From Patescibacteria group bacterium (lineage in GTDB: Bacteria; Patescibacteriota; Microgenomatia; JACPZF01): DNA of 32,200 nt. Below the pieces are notes generated by a model, which saw only the letters and a program-made list of their open reading frames with translations, made no database searches and had not been told where the DNA came from. Within the stretch, counting starts at the first letter, position 1; every line of letters starts with the position of its first letter. Made by a program: the position numbers and the translations under genes. This document shows, one piece after another, positions 14,260 to 21,347 of the stretch. The DNA is taken from positions 1-32,200 of the forward strand of contig JAMDAL010000001.1 of assembly GCA_023484305.1 (NCBI GenBank), read 5' to 3'.

Positions 14260-15465
14260 TTAAACAATTGTTAACCCCGGGTTGGCAGATATTTTCTTCC
14301 AGGAAACAGGGTGATAATTAAAAAATGCGCAGGAAGCAATATAAAAGGCATTGTCATTGCAAAGTTTAGGAGGCGGAATATACAGATAAATTTTAAATTT
14401 TAAATTTTTAATTTTTAATGAATTTTCAATTTCAAATTTTAATTTTTCTCTTAGTCTTTGATTGGCTGCCACTCCGCCACCCAGCAAAATAGTTTTTGGT
14501 TGATAAATTTCTGCAGCCTTAATAACTTTGGCCGTTAAAACATCAGTAATGGCTTCCTGAAGTTCATAGGAAACGGCATTAATTGTTTCATTGTTAAATT
14601 GTTTTATTGCTTTTAATTTTTCTACTTCCCGCATGACGGCCGTTTTTAAACCACTAAATGAAAAGTCTAAATTATCTTCGTTTATCAATGGCCTGGGCAA
14701 TCTAATTGTTGTCTGTTTTCTGTTATCTGTTATCTGTTGTGCCGCTGCGGCAATGGCCGGTCCCCCAAAATAACCATTTAATCCTAAAAGCCTGGCAGAT
14801 TTGTCAAAACATTCTCCGGCCGCATCGTCTCTGGTGCCGCCTAAATATTTTAATTGACCGTGGTTTTTCATTAACACCAAATCTGTGTGTCCGCCGGAAA
14901 CAACCAGACAGAGAGCTGGAAACTGGGGCAGGTTATTATTAATTTTTTCCTCTTTGTCATTCCCGCGAAAGCGGGAATCTATATGATAATTATTTTTATG
15001 GATTCCTGCCTGCGCAGGAACGACATTGGTATTAATCCAGTTGGCATAAATATGGCCGACCAGATGGTTAACCGGGACGATTGGTTTTTTCCAAACCAAG
15101 GCCAGCGTTTTGGCAGTTTCAACCCCGACCAAAAGAGAACCGATTAGGCCGGGACCAACAGTAACAGCAAGAGCGTCAATAGAATTATCGATATTACGAT
15201 ATTTCGATATTGCGATATTAGGCGCTTTTTCCTTATTTTTCCTAATATCATAATATCCTAGTATCCCGGCATTTTTTAAGGCTTCTTCAATCACCGGAAT
15301 AACGCATTTTACCTGTTCTCTGGCTGCTATCTCCGGAATTACCCCGCCGGTTTTTTGATGCAAATCTAGGGAAGAGGCAATAGTCTGAGAAATAATTTTG
15401 GTGCCGTTTTCCACTACGGCCGCAGCTGTTTCGTCACAGGAAGTTTCAAGAGCCAGAATACGCAT
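14260..15465 (-). CDS. tsaD: tRNA N6-threonylcarbamoyladenosine transferase TsaD, enlarged by in-frame repeats
   Basis: TsaD transfers threonylcarbamoyl to A37 of ANN-decoding tRNAs. The N-terminus MRILALETSCDETAAAVV, the metal-site His pair in NHLVGH (133-138), CLVVSGGHTDL, GGTRDDAAGECFDK (209-222), SFSGLKT, LLGGGVAANQ (327-336) and CNDNA (369-373) are all present, so it should be active. At 401 residues it is about 60 longer than usual. The excess lies in four segments that are translated dispersed repeats: about 68-94, 147-176, 243-254 and 343-360, each between conserved blocks. The C-terminal tail after AFFN also departs from the family. It is transcribed away from rfaE2-like and converges with nth. 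Confidence 0.95.
   Translation of the reverse strand: MRILALETSCDETAAAVVENGTKIISQTIASSLDLHQKTGGVIPEIAAREQVKCVIPVIEEALKNAGILGYYDIRKNKEKAPNIAISKYRNIDNSIDALAVTVGPGLIGSLLVGVETAKTLALVWKKPIVPVNHLVGHIYANWINTNVVPAQAGIHKNNYHIDSRFRGNDKEEKINNNLPQFPALCLVVSGGHTDLVLMKNHGQLKYLGGTRDDAAGECFDKSARLLGLNGYFGGPAIAAAAQQITDNRKQTTIRLPRPLINEDNLDFSFSGLKTAVMREVEKLKAIKQFNNETINAVSYELQEAITDVLTAKVIKAAEIYQPKTILLGGGVAANQRLREKLKFEIENSLKIKNLKFKIYLYIPPPKLCNDNAFYIASCAFFNYHPVSWKKISANPGLTIV
14388..14447. repeat. AT-rich repeat (R7 type) in tsaD
   Basis: A run of AAATTTTAAA and TTTTTAA words encodes TsaD residues about 343-360 (EIENSLKIKNLKFKIY). Related sequence fills the spacer at 16066-16199. It sits between the LREKL helix and the LYIPPPKLC strand, where TsaD proteins normally have a short loop. 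Confidence 0.55.
14711..14741. repeat. R8 repeat (CTGTTTTCTGTTATCTG) in tsaD
   Basis: CTGTTTTCTGTTATCTG followed by another TTATCTGTTG. On the tsaD strand it encodes QQITDNRKQTT in a loop between AIAAAA and IRLPRPL. Similar words are at 18170-18205 and, in reverse orientation, 30745-30775. Confidence 0.7.
14956..15025. repeat. R1 repeat in tsaD
   Basis: A 70-base element made of a hairpin TCATTCCCGCGAAAGCGGGA, an AT-rich centre and a second hairpin TTCCTGCCTGCGCAGGAA ending CGACA. Read on the tsaD strand it gives VVPAQAGIHK ... DSRFRGND, a typical translation of this repeat class. Intergenic copies with the same ends are at 18022-18151 and 22342-22459. Confidence 0.85.
15187..15262. repeat. 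R9 repeat in tsaD
   Basis: A 76-base AT-rich element rich in ATATCG/CGATAT words. On the coding strand it encodes ILGYYDIRKNKEK...NIAISKYRNID. The same element in the same frame is at 21102-21180 in the nucleotidyltransferase-like gene. Confidence 0.85.
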
Positions 15466-15481
15466 AAATTTCTAATTGCCC

Positions 15482-15583
15482 TAATTTTTAATTAACCTAA
15501 ATAATTATTCAATAATAAAATTCCTAAAATTGCTTATTAAGAAAATAGAAATTATTTAGAAATTAGAATAATTAGGTTAATTA
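15482..15583. repeat. AT-rich imperfect inverted repeat between rfaE2-like and tsaD
   Basis: The arm at 15482-15510 reads, on the opposite strand, GAATAATTATTTAGGTTAAT; the arm at 15566-15583 reads GAATAATTAGGTTAATTA, the same with four bases fewer. The space between is AT-rich. It fills most of the spacer and could form a long weak hairpin. Confidence 0.5.
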
Positions 15584-15589
15584 GTAATT

Positions 15590-16057
15590 TTAATCTATTC
15601 CCAACAATTTAGTTAGTTCTGTTGTTGACGGCGTTTTAATTCTGGGAATAACTACTAGTTTTGCGCCCACCATTTTTGCCTGTTGTTGTTTTTTTTCTTT
15701 AATAGGATCGTCTTGAGTGGCAGTAATAACATCCGGTTTAACAGTTTTAATTAGGGCAGTGTAGTCGCTATCGCTATTTAGACCGGGTAGTAGCAAAACA
15801 AAATCCACCACGTCCAACCCCGCCAGCATTTCTGCCCGCTCGTTTTGATTGTGTATGGGCCTGTTTATTCCTTTTAAAGTTTTGGTTCTACTGTCAGATT
15901 CCAGGGCCACCAATAAAATATCTCCGGTTTTTTTGGCCTCTTTTAAAAACCGCAAATGGCCAATATGAAGAATATCAAAACAACCACCGCACAACACTAA
16001 CTTACGACCACTCTTTTTAATAAAGTCTAATTGATTTAAAGAAATTATTTTTGACAT
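15590..16057 (-). CDS. RfaE2/glycerol-3-phosphate cytidylyltransferase-like nucleotidyltransferase
   Basis: The 155-residue protein is a single-domain cytidylyltransferase-family enzyme. KLVLCGGCFDILHIGH (19-34) contains the HxGH motif for nucleotide binding. RPIHNQNERAEMLAGLDVVD and the ending TPSTTEL (about 142-148) match the RfaE C-terminal domain, where an S/T-T-x-L/I motif closes the active site. Family members activate sugar or polyol phosphates, for example ADP-glycero-manno-heptose or CDP-glycerol. In a cell with no sign of LPS genes the product is uncertain. The upstream region is AT-rich repeat with no Shine-Dalgarno. Confidence 0.82.
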   Translation of the reverse strand: MSKIISLNQLDFIKKSGRKLVLCGGCFDILHIGHLRFLKEAKKTGDILLVALESDSRTKTLKGINRPIHNQNERAEMLAGLDVVDFVLLLPGLNSDSDYTALIKTVKPDVITATQDDPIKEKKQQQAKMVGAKLVVIPRIKTPSTTELTKLLGID

Positions 16058-16065
16058 AAGCGTTT

Positions 16066-16199
16066 AATTTTTAATTTACAATTTTAAATTTTAAATGAAT
16101 TTCAAATGTCTGTTTTGCTACGCAAAATTCGCTTGCGAACAATTTTAAAAATTAAATCATTTAGATTTGATTTAAAATTAAAAATTTATAATTTAAAAT
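16066..16199. repeat. AT-rich inverted repeat region (R7 type)
   Basis: Arms rich in TTTAAATTTTAAAT words (16066-16104 and 16143-16199) face each other around a short centre with TGCTACGCAAAATTCGC. The same word set occurs inside tsaD at 14388-14447. It fills the spacer between the VanW gene stop and the rfaE2-like start. Confidence 0.55.
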
Positions 16200-17689
16200 T
16201 ACTCTTTTATTCCCCTAAGATATACTGCCTGCCATGGTTGATAGTTGGAATAAAAAGTTTTCTGAAAAATAACCTGGCCGTTTCTTTCCACCTTATAATC
16301 AAAAGAAGCCTTGGCTCCCCAGGCGCTAAAATCAACCTGTTTGATTTCGCCTTTGGGCAAAGCCGGGTCGTCCTGATACAGGTCGGGCGGCGCAGGCGTT
16401 TGGTCCCAGACCACAGGCTTGGTTAAGGTTACATGGCGGTTGTCCTTTTGTCCATAAAGATCAAAGGTGAGCCGGTAGTTGGCGGTGTCGGTTATCGCCT
16501 GAACTAAAATATAATGTCCGGTGTCGTTTTTAATTTTCAAATCGTTGGTCGGGCTGTAAACTGTGGCATCAATTCCGGGCGGGCTGTCCTGTTCGTAGTA
16601 GCCGACGCGGTAAGCATGGGCCCAGCGTTCCACAATCGGCAGGCCGGCGTTAAGGGCAGAGCGAAAAAGGGTGGTGGAAACCTGGCAGACTCCGCCGCCG
16701 TCTCCCAAAATAGTTTTGCCGTCTTTAATAATATACGCCTGTTTATAGCCGGTAAAAGCAGAAATATCTCCAAGCGCCCGGTTAAACGAAAAAGTTTCTC
16801 CGGGAGCAATTAAAACGCCGTTTAAACGCGAAGCGGCCAGAGATATATTGTAAACCCGGTTTTCTATGGAATGATAAAAAGTGGAAGTTCCTGAACCGAT
16901 TAGTTCTTTGATGCCGTAATCGTTGGCGCGATCCGTGGTAATTTCCGGTTTAACCAAATTAACGGTTAAAGGGATATCAATTTCAGTTGGCGTTAAAGAC
17001 AGGGCTGTTAAGCCGTCGGCCTTTTTTCGGAAGGAATTTTCGCTTTCACTTTGATTTAATCTGCGGCCGTTTTTTGAGATTTGGAAGCTGACCACGCGGT
17101 TGTTTTCAAATCGGAATAAAGCGTTTTGCGGGGCGATATTAATTTGTCCGGCCAATAGTGTTAATATTTTTTGCAGTTGGTTTTGGTCATAGGAAACGGA
17201 CAAGGACAGTTGCAAGGGGTTTTTATTGGCAAATAATTTTAAGTATAAATCGGAAAAAAAATTGCCGCTTCTGCCCAACAGATAAGCCTGGTCGGAAAGC
17301 AGTTTTGCGTTATAACCCAAATTTAACTCTGCGGCGCTGGCAGTGGCGGCAAAATTTTCATAGCTGAAAGTAAGACGCAGATTTTTAAATTTATTGTTTT
17401 GGTCTATAAAATATTTTTGAACCTCCTGTGGGCTTTTTCCGCCCAAATCAACTCCGGCAATGGTTATGCCGGGATATACTTTGCCCTGGTATGTTTTTTC
17501 AAACGACAAATAGTAAAACAAAAAAAGAATAAAAAGGCCCAATATACAGCCGGCTAGAAAGAAGAAAACCAAAACACTCAAAGAGGTTTTTGTCTTTTGG
17601 GTTTTATCCTCATATATCAATCCTTCTTTTTCCCGGATAAGGGTTGAGCGCTGATATTTTTTTCGTCGGGGTTTTTTGCTTTTGGCCAT
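16199..17689 (-). CDS. VanW family protein with peptidoglycan-binding-like and G5-type regions
   Basis: The 496-residue protein has a basic cytoplasmic N-terminus (about 1-35), one transmembrane helix (about 37-60), then extracytoplasmic regions. The first begins YPGITIAGVDLGGKSPQEV, the conserved opening of the YoaR/putative peptidoglycan-binding domain. The VanW domain has GETFSFN, DGGGVCQVSTTLFRSAL and AHAYRVGYYEQ. The final part of about 90 residues resembles a G5 domain (SFDYKVERNGQVIFQKTFYS). VanW is linked to glycopeptide-resistance clusters but its activity is not established; such proteins are common in Patescibacteria. TAAAAT on the minus strand ends six bases before the ATG, another leaderless-type arrangement. 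Confidence 0.9.
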   Translation of the reverse strand: MAKSKKPRRKKYQRSTLIREKEGLIYEDKTQKTKTSLSVLVFFFLAGCILGLFILFLFYYLSFEKTYQGKVYPGITIAGVDLGGKSPQEVQKYFIDQNNKFKNLRLTFSYENFAATASAAELNLGYNAKLLSDQAYLLGRSGNFFSDLYLKLFANKNPLQLSLSVSYDQNQLQKILTLLAGQINIAPQNALFRFENNRVVSFQISKNGRRLNQSESENSFRKKADGLTALSLTPTEIDIPLTVNLVKPEITTDRANDYGIKELIGSGTSTFYHSIENRVYNISLAASRLNGVLIAPGETFSFNRALGDISAFTGYKQAYIIKDGKTILGDGGGVCQVSTTLFRSALNAGLPIVERWAHAYRVGYYEQDSPPGIDATVYSPTNDLKIKNDTGHYILVQAITDTANYRLTFDLYGQKDNRHVTLTKPVVWDQTPAPPDLYQDDPALPKGEIKQVDFSAWGAKASFDYKVERNGQVIFQKTFYSNYQPWQAVYLRGIKE

Positions 17690-18021
17690 AGCTTAATTTT
17701 AACAGATAGAAGACCGGCGGCAAAATAATTTAAGCGGCACAAAATTTCGCGTACGCTACAGCTTGTGTCAGTTGTGTCTGGAAGATATTGATAAGAAGAA
17801 GTAAGCTGTGGGCAGAAAAATACAGGCATATACTTAGGGCTTGATGGCGCTATATAAAGATAAATAAAACTTTTTAATGCGTGAAGTTTTGTAAAAAATG
17901 CCACAGCAAAAAATTATAAATATTAAAATTATAAATATTATGTATTTTATACCACAAAAAAACTATTTTGACTGACCCCTTGCACTTCTTGCTAATTTTT
18001 TCTAGACTGGAAATACCACTT
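17690..18021. other. AT-rich intergenic region upstream of VanW and the binding lipoprotein
   Basis: No gene is convincing here. A minus-strand frame reaching in from 17617 has no domain and overlaps the VanW N-terminus. The region contains a 15-bp tandem duplication (17910-17939) and is strongly AT-rich from 17880 to 17960. It should include the VanW promoter. No tRNA or structured RNA was recognised. Confidence 0.4.
17910..17939. repeat. Perfect two-copy 15-bp tandem repeat
   Basis: AAAATTATAAATATT is repeated twice without mismatch at 17910-17924 and 17925-17939, in the spacer between divergent genes. Confidence 0.85.
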
Positions 18022-18151
18022 GTCATTCCCGCGCAGGCGGGAATCTATATGAGTATTGTTCGAACAGCGAGAACTTCTCACTTTCTGCCTGTCCGGCAGG
18101 CAGGCGTTCGAAGAATATATTTATGGATTCCCGATTAGACCGGAAATGACA
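18022..18151. repeat. R1 repeat with R2 nested inside
   Basis: The ends are R1 (GTCATTCCCGCGCAGGCGGG at the left, GGATTCCCG...GGAAATGACA at the right). Between them, at about 18054-18118, lies R2 (TATTGTTCGAACAGCGAGAACTTCTC ... TTCGAAGAATAT), interrupted by a palindrome CTGCCTGTCCGGCAGGCAG. The element ends ten bases before the start codon of the lipoprotein gene, so it forms the gene's whole 5' context. Confidence 0.85.
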
Positions 18152-18160
18152 AATGTAAAA

Positions 18161-19489
18161 ATGAAAAAACTGTTTTCTGTTATCTGTTTACTGTTTTCTG
18201 TTTTTCTTCTTTCCGGATGTAATTTGCCGCTGGTGGGGCAGTTGGGCAGTCCGCAAAAAGTTACCCTGCAATATTGGGGCTTGTGGGAACAGCCGCAGGT
18301 TATACAGTCTCTTATTAACGATTATCAAAAGCTTCATCCCAACGTTACCGTAATTTATAAAAAAATGTCGCCGCAAAGCTACAGGGAAACCATTACCGCG
18401 CGTTTGGCCGAAGGCACCGGTCCGGATATTTTCCGCTTTCATAATACCTGGCTGGCGATGTTAAAAAACAATTTGAGTCCGGTGCCAAGTTCGGTAATGA
18501 GCGCGGCCCAAATGGACAGCAGTTTTTATCCCGTGGTGAAAAAAGATTTAAAAATCGGCAGCCAGTATTACGGCCTGCCTTTGGAAATTGATACTTTGGG
18601 GCTTTACATTAATACGGACATCTTAAATGCCGCCGGGGAAAAACCGCCGGCAACCTGGGAGGATTTTAAAAATTTGGCGCAAAAACTGACAGTCAAGGAC
18701 GCCGGCGGAAAAATTCTGACCGCCGGCGCGGCAATAGGTACAACCAATAATGTGGAACACTGGAGCGATATTTTAGGATTAATGATGCTGCAAAACGGTA
18801 CGGATATGAATAAAGTCGGCGCCACAGTTTTATCCGACGGCAGCAATGCCGGAGTTGACGCCTTAAATTATTATGTTTCCTTTGCCAAGGGCGACAGCCG
18901 GGTTTGGGACGATACGCTGGATAACTCCATGAATGCTTTTGCTTCCGGGAAAACCGCGATGTTTTTCGGTCCTTCCTGGGAAGCCTTTGATATTAAAACG
19001 CTTAATCCTTCCGTTAATTTTGAAGTGGTGCCGGTGCCGCAGCTTTCCGGAACCAATATCACCTGGGCCACATACTGGGTGGAAGGCGTTGCCCGGCGCA
19101 GCAAAAACCAGCAGGCTGCCTGGGATTTTCTTAAATTTTTATCCTCACAGGAAGAACTGAAAAAGTTTTACAGTCTGTCTTCAAATCTGCGGCTGTTTGG
19201 AGAACCCTATCCTTATATCAGCATGGCGTCTTTAATAAACAGCGATCCTATTGCCGGAGCTTTTGTCAAACAAGCCCCAAATGCCACATCCTGGTATTTG
19301 GCCTCGCGCACTTTTGATAACGGTTTAAACGACAAAATGATTGCCTATTTTGCCGATGCGGTTAACGGAGTTTATAAAGAGACAACTACGGCCAAAAGCG
19401 CCCTGGAAACCGCGGAAAAAGGGGTTAATGCTCTCTTGGTTCAGTATGGTCTAAGCTCCGGTAATGCCGGACAAGCTCCGAGCCAATAA
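18161..19489 (+). CDS. ABC-type sugar-binding (family 1) extracellular lipoprotein
   Basis: From ATG 18161 the protein has 442 residues. The signal peptide MKKLFSVICLLFSVFLLSGC has a lipobox ending in Cys20. The mature part is a family 1 solute-binding protein: VTLQYWGLWEQPQVIQSLI, YQKLHPNVTV, ARLAEGTGPDIFRFHN, YGLPLEIDTLGLYINTDIL, PATWEDFKNLAQKL and AAWDFLKFLSSQEEL are characteristic of oligosaccharide binders. Earlier in-frame starts lie within repeat DNA. No permease or ATPase for import is adjacent, so it is an orphan that may share a distant transporter. The signal peptide core is encoded by the R8 repeat. Its 3' end overlaps the convergent AI-2E gene by 65 bases. Confidence 0.9.
   Translation: MKKLFSVICLLFSVFLLSGCNLPLVGQLGSPQKVTLQYWGLWEQPQVIQSLINDYQKLHPNVTVIYKKMSPQSYRETITARLAEGTGPDIFRFHNTWLAMLKNNLSPVPSSVMSAAQMDSSFYPVVKKDLKIGSQYYGLPLEIDTLGLYINTDILNAAGEKPPATWEDFKNLAQKLTVKDAGGKILTAGAAIGTTNNVEHWSDILGLMMLQNGTDMNKVGATVLSDGSNAGVDALNYYVSFAKGDSRVWDDTLDNSMNAFASGKTAMFFGPSWEAFDIKTLNPSVNFEVVPVPQLSGTNITWATYWVEGVARRSKNQQAAWDFLKFLSSQEELKKFYSLSSNLRLFGEPYPYISMASLINSDPIAGAFVKQAPNATSWYLASRTFDNGLNDKMIAYFADAVNGVYKETTTAKSALETAEKGVNALLVQYGLSSGNAGQAPSQ
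18170..18205. repeat. R8 repeat encoding the lipoprotein signal-peptide core
   Basis: CTGTTTTCTGTTATCTG, then TTTACTGTTTTCTG and TTTTT. It encodes LFSVICLLFSVFL, the hydrophobic core of the signal peptide. The same words are found in tsaD (14711-14741). Confidence 0.75.
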
Positions 19490-20441
19490 TAACAAGAATA
19501 GATGCCAGAGGTACGGCAAAAATCGATCCCCAGACTCCGGCGACTTTTAAGCCGACCAAAAAAGACAAAAGGACCACCACAGGATGAATGCGCATAGCCC
19601 TGCCCCAAAGCTTGGTAGCCAAAATATTAAGTTCCACCTGCTGAATAATAAAAATAACAAAAGTCAGCCATAAGGCCGAAGGCAGCCCGAGCGTTAAACC
19701 GGCGATAAAAGGCGGCAAAAGGCCCAAAAGAGGGCCAATTATCGGGATAACTGTCAGTACCGCAGAAAGAAAGCCGGCCACCAGGGCAAAGGAGGGCACA
19801 AAAATCTGCAAAAATATAAAAACAATCAGCCCGAAAATAATTCCCAAAACCACCTGAACCCTGATAAATCCGGCAAAAGTGTTGTCAATAACGCCCCGGA
19901 AATACTCAACCTCTTTATGGTAATTGTTTGGTACAAGAAGCAAAAACCACTGCCAGATTTTTTGTTTGTCCAAAAGAAGATAAAAAGATAAAAATAAAAT
20001 AAAGAAAAAATAAAAAAGGAAAGATGCCACCCTGCCGGCAATGGTCACAGAATTTTCCAGAACCGAAAAACTGACGTCCAGAATTCTGTTGGCCCAGCCC
20101 GGAATGTAGCGGTTAAAAGTGGGAGCCAGCGTAAGCAAATTGTTGATCTGGGCCACAATAATTGGCACGGCTAAAATAAACAGCCCAACAATAAAAACCG
20201 TAAAAACACCGTATATAACAAAAGCAGCGCCAAGACGGGAAACCCCCATTTTGATTAAACGCTCCAAAAGCGGTTCAAACAAAAAAGAAATAAGCCAGGA
20301 TAAAAGCAGGACCAGAATAATGTCAGAAAAAAGATAAAGAAACTTTAAAACATAACTGGCCAAAAACAGGGCCGCAACAACAGAAAGCATAATAGAGAGA
20401 AGACGCAGAGAACCGATTTGGTCAGATAAATTTTTAAACAT
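19425..20441 (-). CDS. AI-2E family transporter (PerM-like membrane protein)
   Basis: From ATG 20441 the protein has 338 residues. It shows two or three N-terminal helices, a soluble middle with PGWANRIL and NNYHKEVEYFRGVIDNTFAGFIRVQV (the conserved part of the family), and several C-terminal helices including LTVIPIIGPLLGLLPPFIAG and GRAMRIHPVVVLLSFLVG. The family name comes from autoinducer-2 export; other members are sodium/proton antiporters or uncharacterised. Nothing here shows which. A longer frame to 20486 would enter the divergent gene. The C-terminus overlaps the lipoprotein gene's 3' end by 65 bases on the opposite strand. Confidence 0.87.
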   Translation of the reverse strand: MFKNLSDQIGSLRLLSIMLSVVAALFLASYVLKFLYLFSDIILVLLLSWLISFLFEPLLERLIKMGVSRLGAAFVIYGVFTVFIVGLFILAVPIIVAQINNLLTLAPTFNRYIPGWANRILDVSFSVLENSVTIAGRVASFLFYFFFILFLSFYLLLDKQKIWQWFLLLVPNNYHKEVEYFRGVIDNTFAGFIRVQVVLGIIFGLIVFIFLQIFVPSFALVAGFLSAVLTVIPIIGPLLGLLPPFIAGLTLGLPSALWLTFVIFIIQQVELNILATKLWGRAMRIHPVVVLLSFLVGLKVAGVWGSIFAVPLASILVIIGSELVRHYRSLDHTEPREH

Positions 20442-20452
20442 ACAACTTATGC

Positions 20453-20459
20453 TATCATA
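20453..20459. promoter_or_regulatory. Overlapping divergent -10 elements (AI-2E gene and 20466 gene)
   Basis: On the plus strand TATCAT (20453-20458) ends seven bases before ATG 20466. On the minus strand TATGAT (20454-20459) ends 12 bases before ATG 20441. Only 24 bases separate the two start codons and neither gene has a Shine-Dalgarno, so both are likely leaderless or nearly so. No good -35 is seen for either. Confidence 0.35.
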
Positions 20460-20465
20460 CGGATA

Positions 20466-21347
20466 ATGAAAATAACAAGCTCGCAAATTCTGGCAATTTT
20501 ATACGCGGATATTTTTGATTATCCGTTAAAAAAGGATGAGTTAGAAAGGTGGCAGATAAAAGATAGGTATAAAAATTATAATGATTATAACAATTATAAA
20601 GTTTATACTTATAAGAACGGTTATTTCTGCCCTTACGGCCGAGAAAAAATCATTAATCTTCGTCAGCAAAGAAAAAAATATTCACAGCAGAAAATTCATC
20701 TGGCAAAAAAAACTGTCCAACTCTTACAAAAAATTCCTTTTATAAAACTGGTTGCCATTACCGGTGCCTTATCTATGTATAACAGTCCGCAGGAGGACGA
20801 CATAGATTTATTAATTGTGACGGAAAAAAACCGTTTATGGATTTCCCGATTTTTAGTTTCCATTTTCTTAGATGTGTTAGGAAAAAGAAGAAGGCCAAAA
20901 GATACAAACTTTCAGGACAAAATTTGTCTAAATATGTTTTTAGAAGAATCAAAGCTGCAAATTCCCCGGAGAGAACAAAATTTATACACAGCCCACGAGG
21001 TTTGCCAGATTATGCCAATTTACAACAAACTGCAGACGTATGAAAAGTTTCTGTCGGCAAATAAATGGACGAAGAAGTATTTACCAAACGGAGTCGACAA
21101 TAGGATATTAGGATATTATGATACCAGGCGAAATAAAGATAAATCACGTATTATCGTAATATCGAAATATCATAATATCATCTTAGATTTTCTTGAATAC
21201 ACAGCCTATAAACTGCAGTATATTTATATGAAATCCAGAATGACCAGGGAAACAGTGGAAAGAAAAAGGGCATTCTTCCATCCTCTGGACAGAACCAATT
21301 GGGTTTTAAAAGAATTCAATAAGCGATTAAAAGAGATTAATTGGTAA
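20466..21347 (+). CDS. Nucleotidyltransferase-like protein with in-frame repeats
   Basis: A 293-residue protein. An N-terminal winged-helix-like segment (ILAILYADIFDYPLKKDELERW) is followed by a minimal nucleotidyltransferase fold: LVAITGALSMYNSPQEDDIDLLIVT (about 94-118), where G-(A/S)-x8-D-x-D gives the two metal-binding Asp. The remainder is helical with no family I recognise. Two segments look like translated repeats: KNYNDYNNYKVYTYKN (about 35-50, low-complexity AT-rich) and ILGYYDTRRNKDK...VISKYHNI (about 213-238), the R9 element shared with tsaD. It converges with the CvpA-CAP gene, overlapping by 11 bases. Confidence 0.68.
   Translation: MKITSSQILAILYADIFDYPLKKDELERWQIKDRYKNYNDYNNYKVYTYKNGYFCPYGREKIINLRQQRKKYSQQKIHLAKKTVQLLQKIPFIKLVAITGALSMYNSPQEDDIDLLIVTEKNRLWISRFLVSIFLDVLGKRRRPKDTNFQDKICLNMFLEESKLQIPRREQNLYTAHEVCQIMPIYNKLQTYEKFLSANKWTKKYLPNGVDNRILGYYDTRRNKDKSRIIVISKYHNIILDFLEYTAYKLQYIYMKSRMTRETVERKRAFFHPLDRTNWVLKEFNKRLKEINW
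21102..21180. repeat. R9 repeat in the nucleotidyltransferase-like gene
   Basis: GGATATTAGGATATTATGAT at the left and CGTAATATCGAAATATCATA at the right, matching the reverse complement of 15187-15262. In both genes it is read in the same frame (ILGYYDxRxNKxK...ISKYxNI). Confidence 0.85.

Noticed and set aside
17617-17904. 95-codon minus-strand reading frame between VanW and the lipoprotein gene
   Set aside because: It overlaps the VanW N-terminal coding region in another frame, has no ribosome binding site, no recognisable domain and an amino-acid mix typical of non-coding AT-rich DNA.
18054-18118. GTTCGAA words that resemble a tRNA T-loop
   Set aside because: They are part of the R2 repeat, present at three or more places, and no acceptor or anticodon stem can be formed around them.
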